A DNA stretch of 8,936 nucleotides from Candidatus Coatesiibacteriota bacterium. Its GTDB lineage: Bacteria > B130-G9. Position 1 is the first letter of the stretch, and every line of letters starts with the position of its first letter. A program made the translations under genes and the position numbers. The notes under the pieces are model-generated. The model had not been told where the DNA came from. It saw only the letters and a program-made list of their open reading frames with translations, and did not search any database. Shown here piece by piece: positions 7,664 to 8,936 of the stretch. The stretch covers positions 1 through 8,936 of the forward strand of contig QMNL01000048.1 in assembly GCA_003647755.1 (NCBI GenBank). The letters are read 5' to 3'.

Positions 7664-8386
7664 TTAAACCCTCCTCACGATCACCTCGACCCCGTTCCAC
7701 CAGTCGTCAGTCCCGCAGCCCCTGGACTTGGTCTTGAAGGCCGACGCAAATTCCCGATGCGCCTTCAAGAAATCCTGATTCGCTCGCTCAACGTAATCCC
7801 AATTGATGTCGTCAACCAGAATGACGCATCGCTCCGACAGATGAGGCAGCATTATCTCAAGCCCCGCCAACTGTGCCTCGTAGGTGTGCTCCCCGTCATA
7901 GTAATACACATCGACCCGCAATTGAGGCTCGCTGGCAAAGATGTGCGCGATCGCCTCCCTGTAATCCATGTTGTAATACTCTATATTCGACGGGGTCCCA
8001 AACTTCGCCAGATTCTCTTTAAGAATCTCCTTGTTTGTGCCCTTATCGTCAAACTCTGAGAAATTGTCAATGCCGATGCAGCGCGTTGCCTCGTTGAACA
8101 GAGCGGCACTAAGGATGCTGCAACCGCGGAACATGCCAACCTCGAGGTAAACGCCTCCTGAAGCGAATCTTTTAACAAGCTCATTCACGAGAAACCGGAC
8201 ATTCTCACAGCTCATACCATCGACCCCGCGCTCGGCAAGCACTCTCATTCTCCTGTCCTTCGGGAATAAGTCCACGGCCGGGTCATCCCAACATTCACGA
8301 AGCATCGCCTTAACCATCGCCAAGCTTGAGAGAGGTTGCGGCTCAAGGGCTCCCTCAGCGGTCATTCTATCCACGGATTCAGACAT
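7664..8386 (-). CDS. Class I SAM-dependent methyltransferase (Methyltransf_24-like)
   Basis: From ATG at 8386 the protein has 240 residues. The SAM-binding core starts with VYLEVGMFRGCS (79-90), followed by RCIGIDNFSEFDD (102-114), where the aspartate ends strand 2. VDVYYYDGEHTYEAQ (158-172) is the hallmark of the Methyltransf_24 / CmcI-like group, in which the D-G-x-H motif often helps bind a metal or the acceptor. VILVDDINWD (188-197) and NGVEVIVRRV at the extreme C-terminus complete the fold. The preceding ~70 residues are a helical cap. Relatives act on sugars, macrolides and other small molecules, and the substrate here is unknown. An in-frame GTG at 8419 would add 11 residues but has no clear ribosome site, while GGGATGGAG lies just before the ATG. 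A further ATG is at residue 8. The 194-base gap to the next gene suggests a separate transcript or an internal promoter. Confidence 0.9.
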   Translation of the reverse strand: MSESVDRMTAEGALEPQPLSSLAMVKAMLRECWDDPAVDLFPKDRRMRVLAERGVDGMSCENVRFLVNELVKRFASGGVYLEVGMFRGCSILSAALFNEATRCIGIDNFSEFDDKGTNKEILKENLAKFGTPSNIEYYNMDYREAIAHIFASEPQLRVDVYYYDGEHTYEAQLAGLEIMLPHLSERCVILVDDINWDYVERANQDFLKAHREFASAFKTKSRGCGTDDWWNGVEVIVRRV

Positions 8387-8388
8387 GT

Positions 8389-8397
8389 CTCCATCCC
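8389..8397 (-). promoter_or_regulatory. Possible ribosome binding site favouring the ATG at 8386
   Basis: The minus strand reads GGGATGGAG immediately before AC-ATG. GGAG is only two bases from the start, which is short, while GGGA at 8397-8394 has a better seven-base spacing. The alternative GTG at 8419 has only a T-rich leader before it. This supports, but does not settle, the shorter protein. Confidence 0.35.
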
Positions 8398-8419
8398 ATC
8401 TGTGATTTTGGCCAATCAC

Positions 8420-8552
8420 GAAAACCAGAATCTCTCTACGTTATCGGAAGGTTACCGCAAACAGCTTAAATGTGAAGCTCTGCGAGCAGGTGTCGGAAGG
8501 GTCAGGGCGCAGACATCAAGGGTGGCTCCTGAACTATCCGATCCTTTGCTCC
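8420..8552. other. Intergenic leader with no gene; contains one AT-rich element
   Basis: No open frame with a credible start and composition is seen. At 8462-8474 the + strand reads CAGCTTAAATGTG, differing at two of 13 positions from CAACTTAAATATG at 7522-7534 upstream of the giant gene. Both are oriented the same way relative to their downstream gene. This could be part of the promoter for the methyltransferase, but no convincing pair of -35 and -10 boxes is found. Confidence 0.35.
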
Positions 8553-8568
8553 ACTGAGGCAACTCAGT
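8553..8568. repeat. Hairpin with GCAA tetraloop
   Basis: ACTGAG-GCAA-CTCAGT is a perfect 6-bp stem closed by G-C. Transcribed from the + strand, the loop is a GNRA tetraloop, a stable RNA fold. Confidence 0.6.
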
Positions 8569-8570
8569 CC

Positions 8571-8589
8571 AAAACTTGTGAGAAGTTTT
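8571..8589. repeat. AT-rich 7-bp inverted repeat
   Basis: AAAACTT-GTGAG-AAGTTTT is perfectly symmetrical. It lies two bases after the preceding hairpin and differs from its neighbours in being AT-rich. The T-run lies inside the stem, so it is a poor terminator. Confidence 0.5.
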
Positions 8590-8632
8590 CGTAATCGTGC
8601 CCGGGCCTGCTCAACTGAAGCCGCCCTTCCTG

Positions 8633-8650
8633 CATCCCCGCAAGGGGATG
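8633..8650. repeat. Hairpin CATCCCC-GCAA-GGGGATG
   Basis: A perfect 7-bp stem with a GCAA loop, again a GNRA tetraloop on the + strand. No T-run follows. Confidence 0.65.
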
Positions 8651-8661
8651 AACATGGGTAG

Positions 8662-8693
8662 CCGTAGGCGCCGGCCGCAGGCCCAGCCTACGG
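8662..8693. repeat. Nested hairpin with 8-bp outer stem
   Basis: CCGTAGGC (8662-8669) pairs with GCCTACGG (8686-8693). Inside, GGCC (8673-8676) pairs with GGCC (8680-8683) around a GCA loop, separated from the outer stem by an internal loop of three and two bases. Confidence 0.65.
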
Positions 8694-8718
8694 ACAGATG
8701 GCCCCAAACCTCCTGGAA

Positions 8719-8784
8719 GGCGACCCCAACGGGGTCGAACAAATGAACAGATCAACGTCATCGTTCGACCCCGTTGGGGTCGCC
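8719..8784. repeat. Pair of palindromic units in exact inverted orientation
   Basis: The 22 bases at 8719-8740 are the exact reverse complement of 8763-8784, with 22 bases between. Each arm is itself a hairpin with the 7-bp stem CGACCCC/GGGGTCG around AAC (8721-8737) or GTT (8766-8782). The whole element can fold either as two small hairpins or as one long stem. Two inverted REP units with a short spacer is the classic BIME layout. Confidence 0.8.
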
Positions 8785-8809
8785 AAGATGGAATTGGATG
8801 CGCCCTTAA

Positions 8810-8828
8810 CCCCACGTTGCACGTGGGG
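8810..8828. repeat. Hairpin with 8-bp stem and TGC loop
   Basis: CCCCACGT-TGC-ACGTGGGG is a perfect palindrome with a three-base loop. Its centre is 45 bases from the centre of the preceding hairpin. Confidence 0.65.
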
Positions 8829-8839
8829 CTACTCACATT

Positions 8840-8856
8840 CAGCCCCGTTAGGGCTG
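8840..8856. repeat. Hairpin CAGCCC-CGTTA-GGGCTG
   Basis: A perfect 6-bp stem. The CCCCGTTAGGGC centre resembles the CCCCGTTGGGG core of the unit at 8766-8782, so the two may be diverged relatives. Confidence 0.55.
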
Positions 8857-8900
8857 GCGGTGTTCAGCTCACTGATTCCAGTTCTCGCACGCCCAAATCA

Positions 8901-8911
8901 CCGCCTTGCGG
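8901..8911. repeat. Short hairpin CCGC-CTT-GCGG
   Basis: A 4-bp stem with a three-base loop, flanked by CCCA (8892-8895) and TGGG (8914-8917), which could extend the structure. On the minus strand it contains GCAAGG, as does the + strand of the hairpin at 8633-8650. It is short enough to be chance. Confidence 0.35.
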
Positions 8912-8936
8912 CCTGGGACCCAACACTCCTCTCCCG

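Larger units (their letters stand above)
8553..8911. repeat. Cluster of short perfect hairpins (REP/BIME-like intergenic repeat region)
   Basis: Nine small inverted repeats fall within 359 bases: 8553-8568, 8571-8589, 8633-8650, 8662-8693, 8721-8737, 8766-8782, 8810-8828, 8840-8856 and 8901-8911. Apart from 8662-8693, whose outer stem carries a nested inner stem, all have short loops (3-5 bases), and most stems are 6-8 bp and GC-rich. Several share a CCCCGTT/GGGG-type core. The centres of the sixth, seventh and preceding units (8729, 8774, 8819) are exactly 45 bases apart. Repetitive extragenic palindromes mobilised in trans by REP-associated transposases look like this. No such transposase is in the window. 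Confidence 0.7.

Noticed and set aside
8420..8480. A sigma-70 promoter for the methyltransferase at 7664-8386
   Set aside because: TTCACA near 8476 resembles a -35 box, but no -10-like hexamer lies 16-18 bases downstream of it.
8571..8650. Intrinsic terminators at 8571-8589 or 8633-8650
   Set aside because: The first has its T-run inside an AT-rich stem, and the second has no T-run on either strand. Neither fits the GC-stem plus T-tract pattern.
8564..8836. A 90-codon minus-strand open frame over the hairpin cluster
   Set aside because: It is composed almost entirely of hairpin arms and their spacers, and its Arg/Pro-rich product follows from the repeats. It has no domain and no ribosome site.
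8553..8911. A CRISPR array
   Set aside because: The repeats are different palindromes of different length, not identical direct repeats with uniform spacers, and no cas gene is present.

Overview
The window is a moderately GC-rich bacterial segment. All four protein genes I can support lie on the minus strand, so transcription runs from the right edge towards the left. No rRNA, tRNA, CRISPR array or transposase is visible. Short GC-rich palindromes in the right-hand intergenic region and a TTG-started giant protein flanked by methyltransferase and glycosyltransferase genes would fit an environmental Planctomycetota-like (PVC) bacterium, but this lineage is a guess and the sequence does not prove it.

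Layout from right to left (the direction of transcription). Positions 8420-8936 hold no credible gene. About 133 quiet bases (8420-8552) are followed by a dense cluster of eight or nine perfect small hairpins (8553-8911), including two copies of a palindromic unit in exact inverted orientation. Next come a class I SAM-dependent methyltransferase of the Methyltransf_24 type (7664-8386), a 194-base intergenic region with a possible promoter (7470-7663), and a 1700-residue protein (2367-7469). A Methyltransf_11-type methyltransferase (1636-2334) follows after 32 bases. After one further base comes a family 2 glycosyltransferase with a TPR-like C-terminal half (1634 leftwards), which runs off the window.

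The giant protein is the main point of interest. It has about six NHL-type beta-propeller blades at each end (about residues 33-315 and 1450-1697). Between them lies a predominantly helical region of about 1130 residues that I cannot assign to a family. It has no visible signal peptide or membrane segment.

The last three genes are so close that they are probably one transcript, with translational coupling between the second methyltransferase and the glycosyltransferase. A glycosyltransferase with two small-molecule or sugar methyltransferases suggests glycan, glycolipid or glycoprotein synthesis and decoration. The double-propeller protein could be a scaffold or sensor for that process, but nothing in its sequence demonstrates a catalytic role. 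The functional link is inferred from gene order only.
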